Positions 1 through 8,701 of a stretch of 64,000 nucleotides of DNA are shown piece after piece. The DNA is from BRH-c25 sp964619815 (GTDB taxonomy: Bacteria > Bacillota > Clostridia > Lutisporales > Lutisporaceae). The stretch lies in contig CAZUGK010000003.1 in assembly GCA_964619815.1 (NCBI GenBank), positions 8,447 through 72,446 on the forward strand, read 5' to 3'. Position numbers and translations under genes: made by a program. A model generated the notes under the pieces. It worked only from the letters and a program-made list of their open reading frames with translations, was not told the origin of the DNA and ran no database searches. The first letter of the stretch is position 1; every line of letters starts with the position of its first letter.

Positions 1-1106
1 TCAAGGCTCTTGAATTTGCCTAAAAGCCTGTCGATGACGCAAAGTACGGAGTTATCACCGATAGTCTGCTCCAAATGAAGCCCCTCGGTAAGACGGTCTT
101 CAGGTACATACCCGATATTATTTTTTATAGCATCCTGCACACTTTCAATTTTTGTGCACTCCCCATCAACAAAAATCTCGCCGCTGCCGGCAGGCATAAG
201 TCCAAAAAGAGACTTGGCCAACTCAGCCCTGCCGCACCCGAGAAGACCGGTGATCCCTAAAATCTCCCCAGGCATCAGCTTAAAGGTCACATTGGAGAAA
301 TGATCATTTAAGCAAAGATTCTTGACCTCCATTAAAGGCTTGGAACTTGTCTCAGTAAAGACATAGGGTTCAGCTTCTATTTCCTTGCCGGTCATATAGT
401 AAATGAGCTTCCCCTTGCTTATGTCTTTGGCATCTCCATCAAAAACGTTTCTCCCATTTCTCAGGATGGTGACTTTTTGTGAGACCGTCATAACCTCGTC
501 CAGTTTATGACTTACAAAAAGCACAGCTATTCCTTTTTTGTGCAGTCCTTCAACTATATTATACAGGGCCATAACTTCCTTGTGGGTCAATGCGGTTGTA
601 GGTTCATCCATAATAATCAGCTTTGCTTCTTGAAGTATAGCCCTAGAAATTGCAACAAGCTGTTTTTGTGCTACATTCAAATCGCCTACCAAAGCGCTTA
701 AGTCCATTGAAATATTTAATTTGGCCAGCGTATTCTGAGCAATGTCCTTCATTTCTTTCCAATTAAGCACCTTCCTGTTCTGCGAAAGGAATGTGTTCAT
801 AGTAATATTCTCAGCTATGGTCATGTTTGGAAAGAGGGAAAAGTCCTGATATATAACCTGAATCCCTTCCTTGATTGATTCAATGGGGCTGATTTTTTTG
901 TAATGCTTATTATTGATTAAAATATATCCGCTATCATATGTATAAAAACCGGATATAATCTTTATTAGTGTTGACTTGCCACAGCCATTTTCGCCTATCA
1001 GACAGCGAGACTCGCCGGCTTCTATAGAAAAGTCAACATTATCAAGAGCCTTAACACCATAAAAGGATTTTGTAATACCCTTAAGCTCAAGTAGTTTTTC
1101 GCCCAT
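1..1106 (-). CDS. Sugar-type ABC transporter ATP-binding protein, cut by window edge
   Basis: This is the N-terminal 368 residues of an RbsA/MglA-type ATPase that energises uptake of a sugar or related solute on the inner face of the membrane. I read an ATG at 1104-1106 and an uninterrupted frame down to base 1. Walker A is GENGCGKST (about residues 40-48). The signature region reads NVAQKQLVAISRAI, followed by the Walker B stretch IIMDEPTTAL, and a second nucleotide-binding half begins after about residue 240 (GITGLLGCGRAELAKSLFG), as expected for the fused two-domain ATPases of CUT2 systems. The C-terminus is outside the window. It follows the binding-protein gene by about 130 bases in the same direction, so the two are probably co-transcribed; the permease should lie beyond base 1. 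Confidence 0.9.
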   Translation of the reverse strand, partial: MGEKLLELKGITKSFYGVKALDNVDFSIEAGESRCLIGENGCGKSTLIKIISGFYTYDSGYILINNKHYKKISPIESIKEGIQVIYQDFSLFPNMTIAENITMNTFLSQNRKVLNWKEMKDIAQNTLAKLNISMDLSALVGDLNVAQKQLVAISRAILQEAKLIIMDEPTTALTHKEVMALYNIVEGLHKKGIAVLFVSHKLDEVMTVSQKVTILRNGRNVFDGDAKDISKGKLIYYMTGKEIEAEPYVFTETSSKPLMEVKNLCLNDHFSNVTFKLMPGEILGITGLLGCGRAELAKSLFGLMPAGSGEIFVDGECTKIESVQDAIKNNIGYVPEDRLTEGLHLEQTIGDNSVLCVIDRLLGKFKSL

Positions 1107-1238
1107 TTATACTTCCTACTTTCCTGACAGTTTGCAGATTTATGTTGTACAGTTTATTTGATATCTTAAATTAATTTGGATGGAATAAGTATTACCCTGA
1201 TTCCATCCAAATTAAATTTTATGTATTCCGGCTATTGA

Positions 1239-2288
1239 TTAGAAATTATAGTCTCCCATATTGTCCTTGGTAACATCGACCCAAGCTGCTCCAAATACAA
1301 GCTTCCCTTCGACAAGAACTTTATTGTATCCTGGTACGCCAAGGTCCATACCGTCAGTTACCGGCTTATTTTCTTTAGCCAAAGTGATTATTCTTGCCAT
1401 CGCCTGTGCAGCGAGACCTGGATCCCAGAACGTAATCTTGGAAATCGAACCGCTCTCAAGGTACTGTTTAGACATTGATACAAGCGATGTGCCGACACAC
1501 TTGATTTTACCGGCATTTCCCGTCTCTTCAAGTGCAAGTGCTATTCCAGGAGGGTTAACAGCATCCATGCCTATTATGCCTTTCAGATTCGGATATGCAG
1601 TAATAAGCTCCTTTGCCTTTGTGTAGGCCCCCTGCTGGCCGGCTGCGCCAGACTCAACATAAGAAGTTACGAGCTTCATATCCGGATACTTTTCTTTCTG
1701 TCTTGCTACCGCACCATCAGCCCATTCAAGGTGTGTCTGCATTGTAAGGCCGCCAACCATAATGGCATATTCACCCTTGCCGCCTACGAGCTCAGCCAGG
1801 GAATCCATCAGATGAGCACCATAATCGGCGTTTTTGAATGCTTCAAGGTCGTAGTTTACATTTTCGAGGTTAGAGGCTTCATGGCTTACAACGATTATTC
1901 CCTGATCCATTGCCTTTTTAAGAACGGGCTCCAGGGATTTGGGGTCTACAGGTATAACAGAAATTCCATTGACATTCTGAGCTATAACGTCCTCAAGAAC
2001 ACGAACCTGCTGGGATGCATCGGGCTGTGTCGCACCGGTCTGGAAAATCTCAACCCCCGGATTGTCAGCAACAAACTTTTTGTTGCCTTCATTGAATCTG
2101 TCCCACCATGCAATTCCTATCATCTTTGGCACGTTTGCAATTGTGATCTTTCCCTCATTGGCTTGAGGCTGTGCAGCTGTATTTTCCGTAGTAGCTGGAG
2201 TAGATGCTGGGGCGGGGCTGCTGCATCCGCTGAACACCAACGCAAAGATCAGTAATAAAACCAGGGTAAACGAAATTTTGCTCTTCAT
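1239..2288 (-). CDS. Sugar-type ABC transporter substrate-binding lipoprotein
   Basis: Periplasmic-binding-protein family 4 (RbsB-like) lipoprotein that captures the ligand outside the membrane for the ATPase encoded next downstream. The start chosen is the ATG at 2286-2288, preceded by a GGAGGAGGG ribosome binding site; an upstream in-frame extension lacks one. The protein begins with a lysine-containing signal peptide ending in a lipobox (VFSGCSS, cysteine about residue 23), then a Pro/Ala/Thr-rich linker, then the two-lobed Rossmann-like domain with the typical block VLEDVIAQNVNGISVIPVD. About 349 residues, normal for the family. The ligand cannot be told from the sequence; ribose, autoinducer-2 or another pentose/polyol are all possible. 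Confidence 0.88.
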   Translation of the reverse strand: MKSKISFTLVLLLIFALVFSGCSSPAPASTPATTENTAAQPQANEGKITIANVPKMIGIAWWDRFNEGNKKFVADNPGVEIFQTGATQPDASQQVRVLEDVIAQNVNGISVIPVDPKSLEPVLKKAMDQGIIVVSHEASNLENVNYDLEAFKNADYGAHLMDSLAELVGGKGEYAIMVGGLTMQTHLEWADGAVARQKEKYPDMKLVTSYVESGAAGQQGAYTKAKELITAYPNLKGIIGMDAVNPPGIALALEETGNAGKIKCVGTSLVSMSKQYLESGSISKITFWDPGLAAQAMARIITLAKENKPVTDGMDLGVPGYNKVLVEGKLVFGAAWVDVTKDNMGDYNF

Positions 2289-2418
2289 ACTTTTCCCTCC
2301 TCCAATACCAATTTTAATATTATTATACAAAGTCAACCATCTATTTGTCAATATCATTTTTGTAATTTGCTTTCTTTTTGTTTCTTTTGTTTTCTTTTCA
2401 ATAATGTTTCATGCATTT

Positions 2419-2429
2419 CTCGAATCGAG
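2419..2429. promoter_or_regulatory. Small palindrome upstream of the binding-protein gene
   Basis: CTCGAATCGAG is an 11-bp palindrome about 130 bases upstream of the binding-protein start, inside an otherwise gene-free stretch (2289-2657) of AT-rich sequence. It could be an operator for a LacI-type regulator, which often controls such sugar transporters, but there is nothing else to support it. No other feature is visible in this stretch. Confidence 0.2.
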
Positions 2430-2657
2430 TTACTCCTTGGTTTTTCTGCGTTCATGTTGGCTTTATATGCGCAACATTATATAATTGTATTATGATATCT
2501 TATACTTTCTTTTACTTACTATTACATTCCAATCATTGGCTGGAATTTGTTGATTTATAGATAATTCAATAGTTATCAGGCCACATTTAGTGTGGTGCAT
2601 AACCCATGATATAGCCAGTGTATACTTTTACAGCATTATGAATTGGAGAGGCATAAA

Positions 2658-3035
2658 TTAATTAAGAAAAATAAAAAGCATAAGTTTGTGCCAACACAAC
2701 AAACTTATGCTCTTTATTAAGTATCTCCTAATGCTTAACCACTCCTCCGTAGTTCTCCGTATATGTTTTCCCATCTCTGACTGCAATGTAACACCCTGCA
2801 GCAGCTTCAGATTCCCAATTTGCCGGTCCATAAAGGGTACCAGGTCATTATGGCTGTGCACATCAATAAATCCGGGAGATACTGCCAGTCCTTCCGCATC
2901 AATAACCTCTCCGGCTTTATAGCTTAAGTTCTTTCCAATATCAACAATTCTTCCTTCGCTGATTGCGATATCCGCTTCATAAGCATTACTGCCTGTCCCA
3001 TCAACTATCAAGCCGTTTCTTATCAGAATGTCCAC
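2658..3035 (-). pseudogene. N-terminal stump of an amidohydrolase (D-aminoacylase-like)
   Basis: The first 80 or so residues match the start of N-acyl-D-amino-acid deacylase/dihydroorotase-like amidohydrolases: a beta-rich lead (ILIRNGLIVDGTG), a second strand block (DIAISEGRIVDIG) and the first metal-binding motif of the barrel, GFIDVHSHND. Full-length relatives have 450-550 residues. Here the homology stops at about residue 88 and the frame runs through unrelated sequence and a terminator hairpin to a stop at residue 125. The start is a GTG (3033-3035) after GAGGAG. A catalytic barrel cannot be formed, so this is a relic. Confidence 0.75.
2677..2711 (-). terminator. Rho-independent terminator after the amidohydrolase remnant
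   Basis: A perfect 12-bp inverted repeat (AGCATAAGTTTG, 2677-2688, against 2700-2711) with an 11-base loop. Read on the minus strand it is followed by TTTTTATTTTTC, so it terminates transcription coming from the amidohydrolase remnant. It overlaps the last, non-homologous codons of that frame. Confidence 0.75.
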
Positions 3036-3207
3036 AGTTCAATCACTCCTCAACAAAAGGTCCCCTCAGAATATTAGCCTGAAAGAACAAAAGCAATCTA
3101 ATTAAGTTATACCATTTATAGAAGAAAACGACAATGAACATTAAGATGTTTTGTATGCCACCCTACTATGGCTTAACTATTATTCCATCCTTCTCACATA
3201 TAAATAG

Positions 3208-3277
3208 TGCCAGACACTTCTGCCAGACGGTTATTGCATGAGTTATTTCAATAACCGTTCAAACGTCATGTCTGGCA
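3208..3277. repeat. Nested inverted repeat, REP-like
   Basis: Outer arms TGCCAGACA (3208-3216) and TGTCTGGCA (3269-3277), inner arms ACGGTTATTG (3227-3236) and CAATAACCGT (3249-3258), both perfect. TGCCAGACA/TGTCTGGCA ends resemble the palindromic repeats scattered by REP-associated transposases in Firmicutes. No transposase is present here. The element lies between two gene stumps, consistent with a rearranged or decayed zone. Confidence 0.45.
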
Positions 3278-3296
3278 TAATAAGCTGAGCCTCTGT

Positions 3297-3746
3297 TCAT
3301 TCTTGTATGACAAGAAGATAATTGATAAAAGTGAAAATCACCAAGCTTAATAGATTATACGCACTGAATTTAACAATATATTTTCTGCTGATGATAAGAG
3401 TTAACGGTACAAGAGTAATCAGTGATATATCATTTGTAATGACCATTGATGCAAAAAAGCTTAAAAGTATCATAACAAGTGATACTCTGCGGCTGTTTGT
3501 GCATCTGTTTAATATACCGACTGCAAATTTATCCAACAATCGAAGCTCCTCAAAGGCTTTTACCACTACCATGAGGTTGAATAGACATGCTAAAACCTCA
3601 AAGTTTATGTAGTCTATTCTTGGAGATGAAAAAATGCAGCTTATTAAAGCCAGCATAAAAGCCAAAGAAAATACAGGATCATTCTTAAAAATTGTCAGGG
3701 CAAACTGAAAGCTCTCTCTATTTAACTTAAGTATTTGTGTAGTCAT
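3297..3746 (-). pseudogene. Fragment of an ArsB/NhaD/DASS-type anion transporter
   Basis: 149 residues, very hydrophobic, with about four predicted membrane helices. The segment SFFASMVITNDISLITLVPL resembles the conserved loop of the ion-transporter superfamily (ArsB, CitM, SLC13), where TNDxS/TNNxS contributes to substrate and sodium binding. Full-length members have 400-450 residues and a second inverted half, which is absent: the frame stops at 3297 after the first helices. It starts at an ATG at 3744-3746. I read it as the 5' remnant of a transporter gene; a stand-alone half transporter is unlikely. Confidence 0.6.
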
Positions 3747-3920
3747 TTTTTATCCTTACTGCGTATTCAGTATTAATTATTGTATATGAAAAGTTTGCAA
3801 TTGGTTTGTACTTACAATCCATTGCTAATATTACTACAAATTTCATAAAAACAAAAGACTAAACGACAATAAAAGCACTGTATCCATAAATGAAAACAGT
3901 ACTTTCTATGTAAATTCATA

Positions 3921-5522
3921 TTATTTTTGCTCTGTAAACTTCTCAATCTTTTGCCGGACGAGCAGGTTCTGCAAACTGTCCCGTGACTGCCCCAACAACT
4001 TTGTACTCTCCTGCTGCTGATCATATATATAGGCTTTAAGCTCAGCTTTTAGTTCCTCATCTCCCGTCTGAGCATAAACTTTTAACGCAGGGTCAATACC
4101 TGCCGGTCCTGATTGATATAATATCTGCACATCAAAGCTTTCGAGTGTTCCCGAAAGAAAACGGTCCGCATTGTAGCGGGCAACAAAACCGTCAGGATTA
4201 AGCAAACAAAGTGCACAAATCATCAAAGTGCCCGCAAAAACCGAAAGCCGTACAATTGAGAACTTCCGTTTTTGTAATACAATTACACCACCGAAAATAA
4301 CAGCAAGAAAAACCAAGAACAAGCACGGCAGCAGCCGACGGATGGAAAGCCCGTATGCTCCGATATACAGCGCCATTTTGCTGAATGCGGTAGCGATAAG
4401 TAACAAAGTCAGCAGAGAAAGCAGTATATTGAGTATTTTTAATACATAGTTCTCTCGTTGAGACTTCTTGCAGAAAAGATTTGCCAATGCCAGTAAAGAC
4501 AGATTAATCGCAGCGATTTGGCACAGCTCAAAAAATCCACTGCGAGCGTATTCGGAATAAATCTGCCACCCCTCCGGTCTCTGTCCGACGAATGCGGAGA
4601 AAAAGTAGGGCAGCTGGCTGCCTATGAATACCAAATAAAGACCGCATATTGACCCTAGCACGGTGTAAACAGTAGCCGACGCTAGTATCTGTACGGATTC
4701 AATTGTATATTGAATGCCTTCCTTTTTAAACGTACTGCAGCCCCTGTTGTGGGCACAGCCGGCCACAAGCCCGAACAGATAAGCTGCGATCGGTATCGCA
4801 AGGATACCGTTAAATATAATATCTGTAAACTGATTTTGCACCCATCGGTAGTATTCATAGATTTGGTTTGCGATTTTGGAGAAACCTCCACTGTCTGCCC
4901 GCATAAGCAATGGTAAAACCAAGCCTGCAACCAATAACGCCAGCAGTACGCCTAGCGCAATGGATAAAATTTGCCTTCCCATGCTTCTTTTTATATATCG
5001 GGGTGAAGAAAGGCTTTTATACTGGCAGCCAAAGTTTTTAAACGGAATGACAAACAAGCCATTAATGCCGTCCATTAAAAGCCAGTTGCTGGTATTGCTT
5101 AATATTAGATGCCCTGAGGCATAGAGTACATAGTAAATGGCTGCACAGAACAAAAACAAACTGCGCCATGGCTCTAAACCCTTGTTTGAATAAAGAGAAT
5201 AGCTGATTCCAATCAGTACAACCGCTGCTAACCAAAAGAATCCTGAGCGAGGAATGCTTACCCCTTTTTTCACAAAATACATAGTAACAGCAAAGCAATA
5301 GCTAATTGTAAACGCTGTAACCCCCCAACCCTGCCATGAAAACAGTACCCACCGCGCGAAGAAAAATCCCAATACAAAGGCTAAGATCGCAAAAATACTA
5401 TCCTTCCGGTCCGCTGCAAAAGGCTCTTTAGGTATATATCCCAGGGATACTCCCTCTCCTGCTGCCTGCGGTACTTCTTCAGTAATAAATGCTCCGTTAT
5501 CACTTGATAAACGCCCTTTCAT
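3921..5522 (-). CDS. DUF4173-family multi-pass membrane protein
   Basis: 533 residues starting at the ATG at 5520-5522, preceded by AAGGAGGTG; an in-frame extension upstream overlaps the regulator gene and is not used. An N-terminal soluble stretch of about 40 residues (rich in Glu/Asp/Pro) is followed by some twelve hydrophobic segments and an outside or cytoplasmic tail of about 90 charged residues at the C-terminus, the usual DUF4173 layout. No biochemical role is known for the family. It is immediately downstream of a YozG-type repressor and a DUF2975 protein in one operon, which suggests a membrane module switched by that small repressor. Confidence 0.75.
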   Translation of the reverse strand: MKGRLSSDNGAFITEEVPQAAGEGVSLGYIPKEPFAADRKDSIFAILAFVLGFFFARWVLFSWQGWGVTAFTISYCFAVTMYFVKKGVSIPRSGFFWLAAVVLIGISYSLYSNKGLEPWRSLFLFCAAIYYVLYASGHLILSNTSNWLLMDGINGLFVIPFKNFGCQYKSLSSPRYIKRSMGRQILSIALGVLLALLVAGLVLPLLMRADSGGFSKIANQIYEYYRWVQNQFTDIIFNGILAIPIAAYLFGLVAGCAHNRGCSTFKKEGIQYTIESVQILASATVYTVLGSICGLYLVFIGSQLPYFFSAFVGQRPEGWQIYSEYARSGFFELCQIAAINLSLLALANLFCKKSQRENYVLKILNILLSLLTLLLIATAFSKMALYIGAYGLSIRRLLPCLFLVFLAVIFGGVIVLQKRKFSIVRLSVFAGTLMICALCLLNPDGFVARYNADRFLSGTLESFDVQILYQSGPAGIDPALKVYAQTGDEELKAELKAYIYDQQQESTKLLGQSRDSLQNLLVRQKIEKFTEQK

Positions 5523-5541
5523 ATACCACACCTCCTTGTTT

Positions 5542-5751
5542 TTAGTCTTGCTCCTTGAATTCCAGAATGTCACCGGGCTGGCAATTAAGCACCTTACATA
5601 TTGCATCCAATGTGGAAAAACGTATTGCTTTAGCCTTGCCGGTTTTAAGTATAGAGAGATTCGCCTGGCTGATACCAATTTTTTCAGCCAGTTCTCCGGA
5701 CGACATCTTCCGCTTTGCCATCATTACATCCAAATTCACTATTATAGGCAT
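5542..5751 (-). CDS. YozG-type XRE/Cro helix-turn-helix regulator
   Basis: A 69-residue DNA-binding protein consisting of a single Cro/CI-type helix-turn-helix: MSSGELAEKIGISQANLSIL forms helices 2 and 3, and FSTLDAICKVLNCQPGDILE is the usual dimer-side end. Members this small (YozG family) are commonly adjacent to DUF2975 genes. It starts 16 bases after the DUF2975 stop and ends 19 bases before the DUF4173 start, so the three are one transcript. It most likely represses its own operon; the inverted repeat at 6278-6319 is a candidate site. Confidence 0.85.
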   Translation of the reverse strand: MPIIVNLDVMMAKRKMSSGELAEKIGISQANLSILKTGKAKAIRFSTLDAICKVLNCQPGDILEFKEQD

Positions 5752-5767
5752 ATCGTTCCTGCCCCCT

Positions 5768-6217
5768 TTATATCGTGAGTTCCGATTCGTTTTTTAGTTC
5801 CACCGCTTGTGCAATAATATTTTTTACAACCCGCACAATCAGCCCCATGAATGCAGCGGCTACAGCCACAAAGATCCACGGGAAATAATAAGGTATTGAA
5901 GCGAAGCAGATAATAGCTCCTGCAAAACAACTCCACGAGATCCGTCGTAAATACTCCACATTGGTCGTAATGAACACCTGCTCAATCTCAATGTGGTGGA
6001 GCAGACGATAAAGGCAGAAAAGCAGTACCGCTGCCGGGACACTGCCGGAATATATGGTTGATAGAAAGAAGGCTTCCTTCCCGGCTAAATCAGCCCGTGA
6101 AAAATCCATAAGCCACCTCACAAGCCATGGTGCTGATAAAGCAGTGCCGATTAACATAACCGCAAAAATCAATACGCAAAATTTACTCAGACTGATTGAT
6201 TTCTTGCCATTCCACAT
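5768..6217 (-). CDS. DUF2975-family membrane protein
   Basis: 149 residues with four predicted membrane helices (about 8-30, 45-65, 90-108, 113-135), matching DUF2975. The ATG at 6215-6217 is preferred because GGAGGATG lies 8 bases upstream; a TTG at 6230-6232 would use no visible ribosome binding site. First gene of the DUF2975-YozG-DUF4173 operon. Function unknown. Confidence 0.8.
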   Translation of the reverse strand: MWNGKKSISLSKFCVLIFAVMLIGTALSAPWLVRWLMDFSRADLAGKEAFFLSTIYSGSVPAAVLLFCLYRLLHHIEIEQVFITTNVEYLRRISWSCFAGAIICFASIPYYFPWIFVAVAAAFMGLIVRVVKNIIAQAVELKNESELTI

Positions 6218-6277
6218 AAAATCATCCTCCAAAACATTGTGAGAAATTCCCTTTCATTGGTTGTAGTATAGCATACG

Positions 6278-6319
6278 ATTTATTGATATGCAATATTAAT
6301 ATATTGTTTATCGATAAAT
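6278..6319. promoter_or_regulatory. Inverted repeat in the promoter region of the DUF2975 operon
   Basis: ATTTATTGATA (6278-6288) faces TATCGATAAAT (6309-6319), 10 of 11 positions complementary, about 65 bases upstream of the DUF2975 start in very AT-rich sequence that would also hold the promoter. It is a reasonable operator for the YozG-type repressor of this operon, but binding is inferred from position only. Confidence 0.35.
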
Positions 6320-6427
6320 TTTTTATGTTTTTTGTAAGTAAATCAAAGGAATCAAAAGGAAAATCAAAGGGATAAACCCTTTTCCCCCTGGCTGCCAAGC
6401 ACAGTTAAAGTACCTAAACAAAACAAA

Positions 6428-6458
6428 AACAGACTAAGAATTATAATCCTAGTCTGTT
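6428..6458 (-). terminator. Rho-independent terminator (tmRNA-type position)
   Basis: Arms AACAGACTA (6428-6436) and TAGTCTGTT (6450-6458) with a partly paired AT loop; on the minus strand the hairpin is followed by TTTGTTTTGTTT. It sits 13 bases downstream of a CCTCCACCA-containing segment, the spacing expected between the 3' end of tmRNA and its terminator. It would also stop transcription from the chemoreceptor gene. Confidence 0.75.
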
Positions 6459-6470
6459 GATTTGTGTATT

Positions 6471-6487
6471 TGGTGGAGGCGAGGGGA
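6471..6487 (-). other. Probable tmRNA 3'-end remnant (attachment-site scar)
   Basis: On the minus strand this reads TCCCCTCGCCTCCACCA, the 3' T-arm strand, acceptor strand and CCA typical of clostridial ssrA (tmRNA), directly followed by a terminator. The sequence 5' of it (6488-6600) is not tmRNA: the T-loop TTCGA and the remaining body are missing. Integrative elements often target the ssrA 3' end and leave such a short displaced copy at one boundary. The stretch 6488-6618 contains only a short open frame ending at 6541 (QVTEKFIGETAA at its C-terminus) that I cannot assign. Confidence 0.5.
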
Positions 6488-6618
6488 CGCCTGTATCCAC
6501 TGTCAGATTCCCATACATACCCCCTCGTATTGCCGCCGCCTTACGCTGCGGTTTCACCGATAAATTTTTCCGTCACTTGCAGTTCATACTCATAGTAACA
6601 AACATTCCTATTACTTGC

Positions 6619-8400
6619 TTATAACTTAAATCTGCTTATAACAGAATTAAGCTCTTCTGCCATTTTAGCCAGCTCTTGTGAGGATGTTGCAGTCTCCTGA
6701 ATAGCAGCCGCCTGCTCCTCAGAAGATGCTGATATTTCTTCTGCGGATGCCGCTGCTTCCTCAGTTATTGCAGCCGCACTGCCAATTGATTTTGCAATGT
6801 CATCACTGCTGATTGCAACTGATTGTATTGATTCATTTACATATTCAACTTGTGAAACAATATTCTCTATTTCACCGGCTATTGTTCTGAACGAATCTCC
6901 GGCTTCACTTACTATTACAACACCTTCATCAACCTCTTTGGTACTGGCTGTCATGTTTTTTACTGCTCTTTCAGTTTCTTTCTGAACCTTTGCGATAAGC
7001 TCAGTAATTTGCTGTGCGGAAGTACTGCTTTGCTCTGCAAGCTTCCTGACCTCATCGGCAACCACTGCAAAACCTTTTCCGGATTCGCCTGCTCGTGCCG
7101 CTTCTATTGCTGCATTTAATGCCAATAGGTTTGTCTGCTCAGATATACCCTTTATAACGTCTACTATCTCATTAATTTTCTTTGATTCTTCTCCAAGCAA
7201 ATTGATAACCTCAGACGTTTCTAATGAAGTTTTTTGTATGGCTTTTATTTTTCTTACCGCATTTTCCGATACTATAAGACCATTATTTGAAATATTCAAA
7301 ACTTTTTTACTGCCTTCGGCTGCTCTGGCGGCATTTATCGACATGTTCTCAATATCATCGCTCGTACGGTTTATATTATTACTGATATTCTGCATTTCCT
7401 GTGCCTGTACGGCAGTACCCTCAGCAAGCTGATTAATGGTAGTTGAAATATCTATGCTTATTGAAGATGCTCCCGCCGAAGCAGTTGCCAGCTGTTGGCT
7501 TGAAGCTGTCAAACTTTGTGAGGTCATGTTTATTTTTATAACCAACTCTTTTAAGCCGGCTACCATTTGATTTAAGCTCATAAACATTTGCGCAATTTCC
7601 CCTGTACCTTGTTCCTTTTTTATGGGGACTGTCAGATTGCCTTTCGCAATTTCGTTGGTGATAGACGCTGATGCAATAATTGGTTTGCTAATTGAAGAAC
7701 TCAGGAATAAACCTAGCAGCACAGCCAGCAGAAATCCAAGTGAAACCGTTAGTATGAGCTGTTTTGATATATTATCATGTATTATACCCGCGCCCGCTCT
7801 TGCTTCATTAGTATATCCTACATTCAACTGAACAAGTTTTTCAAGCTGTGCTTTAGAATTAGCATAGTATTTGTCATTTGAACTCAGTTTTTTGATAACC
7901 AACATATCTTTTGCTTCTTCTGACTTGGAGGTGTTGTACTCGTTAGCAAGATCAATAAAATTATTGACGTTCTTTTTCCACACATTCCAGAACGCTATGA
8001 AANNNNNNNNNNNNNNNNNNNNNNNNNNNNNNNNNNNNNNNNNNNNNNNNNGCATTTCTCCTTCCTCAGTTGTTGCCGGAAGCGAGGTATATAATGCCCA
8101 TTCACTTTCCGCTTTCTTAAACGTATCTTCAATGCTCTTTAATTGTGAATTATAATCCATTCCGTTAATTGCATTCAGTAAAATTACATTAACTGAATCA
8201 TCAATCGAAGTTTGTGCTTCTGATATAATGAGTAGTGCTTGTACACTAGGAAGCCTTCTTTCTGCAAATTCATCCTGAACCTTATACATTTTATTTGTCG
8301 CATCATATCCTATAAGCCCTACAATTGCTACAATCAATGCTACAAGTAAAAAACCGGAAATTAACTTTGAACGGATTTTCAAATTTTTCATCAGTTTCAT
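6619..8400 (-). CDS. Transmembrane methyl-accepting chemotaxis protein
   Basis: Chemoreceptor that reports an extracellular cue to CheA/CheW. A short cytoplasmic lead precedes membrane helix 1 (about 14-33), an extracellular four-helix-bundle domain of about 150 residues, membrane helix 2 (LILTVSLGFLLAVLLGLFL), a HAMP domain, and the long methyl-accepting coiled coil whose hairpin tip contains SEQTNLLALNAAIEAARAG. It starts at ATG 8398-8400 after GGGAGG. A 49-base run of N (8003-8051) falls in the extracellular domain, so about 16 residues there are unknown; the frame is maintained across it. The ligand cannot be inferred. No che genes are nearby. Confidence 0.93.
   Translation of the reverse strand: MKLMKNLKIRSKLISGFLLVALIVAIVGLIGYDATNKMYKVQDEFAERRLPSVQALLIISEAQTSIDDSVNVILLNAINGMDYNSQLKSIEDTFKKAESEWALYTSLPATTEEGEMXXXXXXXXXXXXXXXXXFIAFWNVWKKNVNNFIDLANEYNTSKSEEAKDMLVIKKLSSNDKYYANSKAQLEKLVQLNVGYTNEARAGAGIIHDNISKQLILTVSLGFLLAVLLGLFLSSSISKPIIASASITNEIAKGNLTVPIKKEQGTGEIAQMFMSLNQMVAGLKELVIKINMTSQSLTASSQQLATASAGASSISIDISTTINQLAEGTAVQAQEMQNISNNINRTSDDIENMSINAARAAEGSKKVLNISNNGLIVSENAVRKIKAIQKTSLETSEVINLLGEESKKINEIVDVIKGISEQTNLLALNAAIEAARAGESGKGFAVVADEVRKLAEQSSTSAQQITELIAKVQKETERAVKNMTASTKEVDEGVVIVSEAGDSFRTIAGEIENIVSQVEYVNESIQSVAISSDDIAKSIGSAAAITEEAAASAEEISASSEEQAAAIQETATSSQELAKMAEELNSVISRFKL
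8003..8051. other. Assembly gap (49 N)
   Basis: Run of N inside the chemoreceptor ligand-binding domain. Flanking frames agree, so the gap length is probably close to the true length. Confidence 0.99.
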
Positions 8401-8701
8401 GTAAAAACCTCCCGCGTTGTTTTTTTAGTGCTTCCAAGTATCCAATTCCTTCATAGCATCCAAAGATGCTTATTTTATTCAATGGCCCGCATACTCTGGA
8501 ATTACATGCATTTTAAACTACTACCCGGTGGTTTTTGCATAATATATCAGAATTTGCATTTTTGTGCCACATTTTATTATATATTAGTATAGAATTCCAA
8601 TTCAGTCAAGCACTGTAATCATTTTTCTATTTTTACTTATATTATCTCATAGCCTGATTTCAAGTTGTTCATTCCTATTATATAGAAAAAGGTGAGCCTG
8701 G

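Noticed and set aside
6541..6606. Short frame CYYEYELQVTEKFIGETAA as a tmRNA tag or integrase tail
   Set aside because: The tag of tmRNA should encode a degradation peptide such as ANDNYALAA with a different surrounding structure, and the frame is too short to assign to a recombinase.
8563..8578. Sigma-54-like box TGGCACAAAAATGCA upstream of the chemoreceptor
   Set aside because: Spacing between GG and GC is 9 instead of 10 bases and the -12 TTGC is incomplete, so it would not be functional as it stands.
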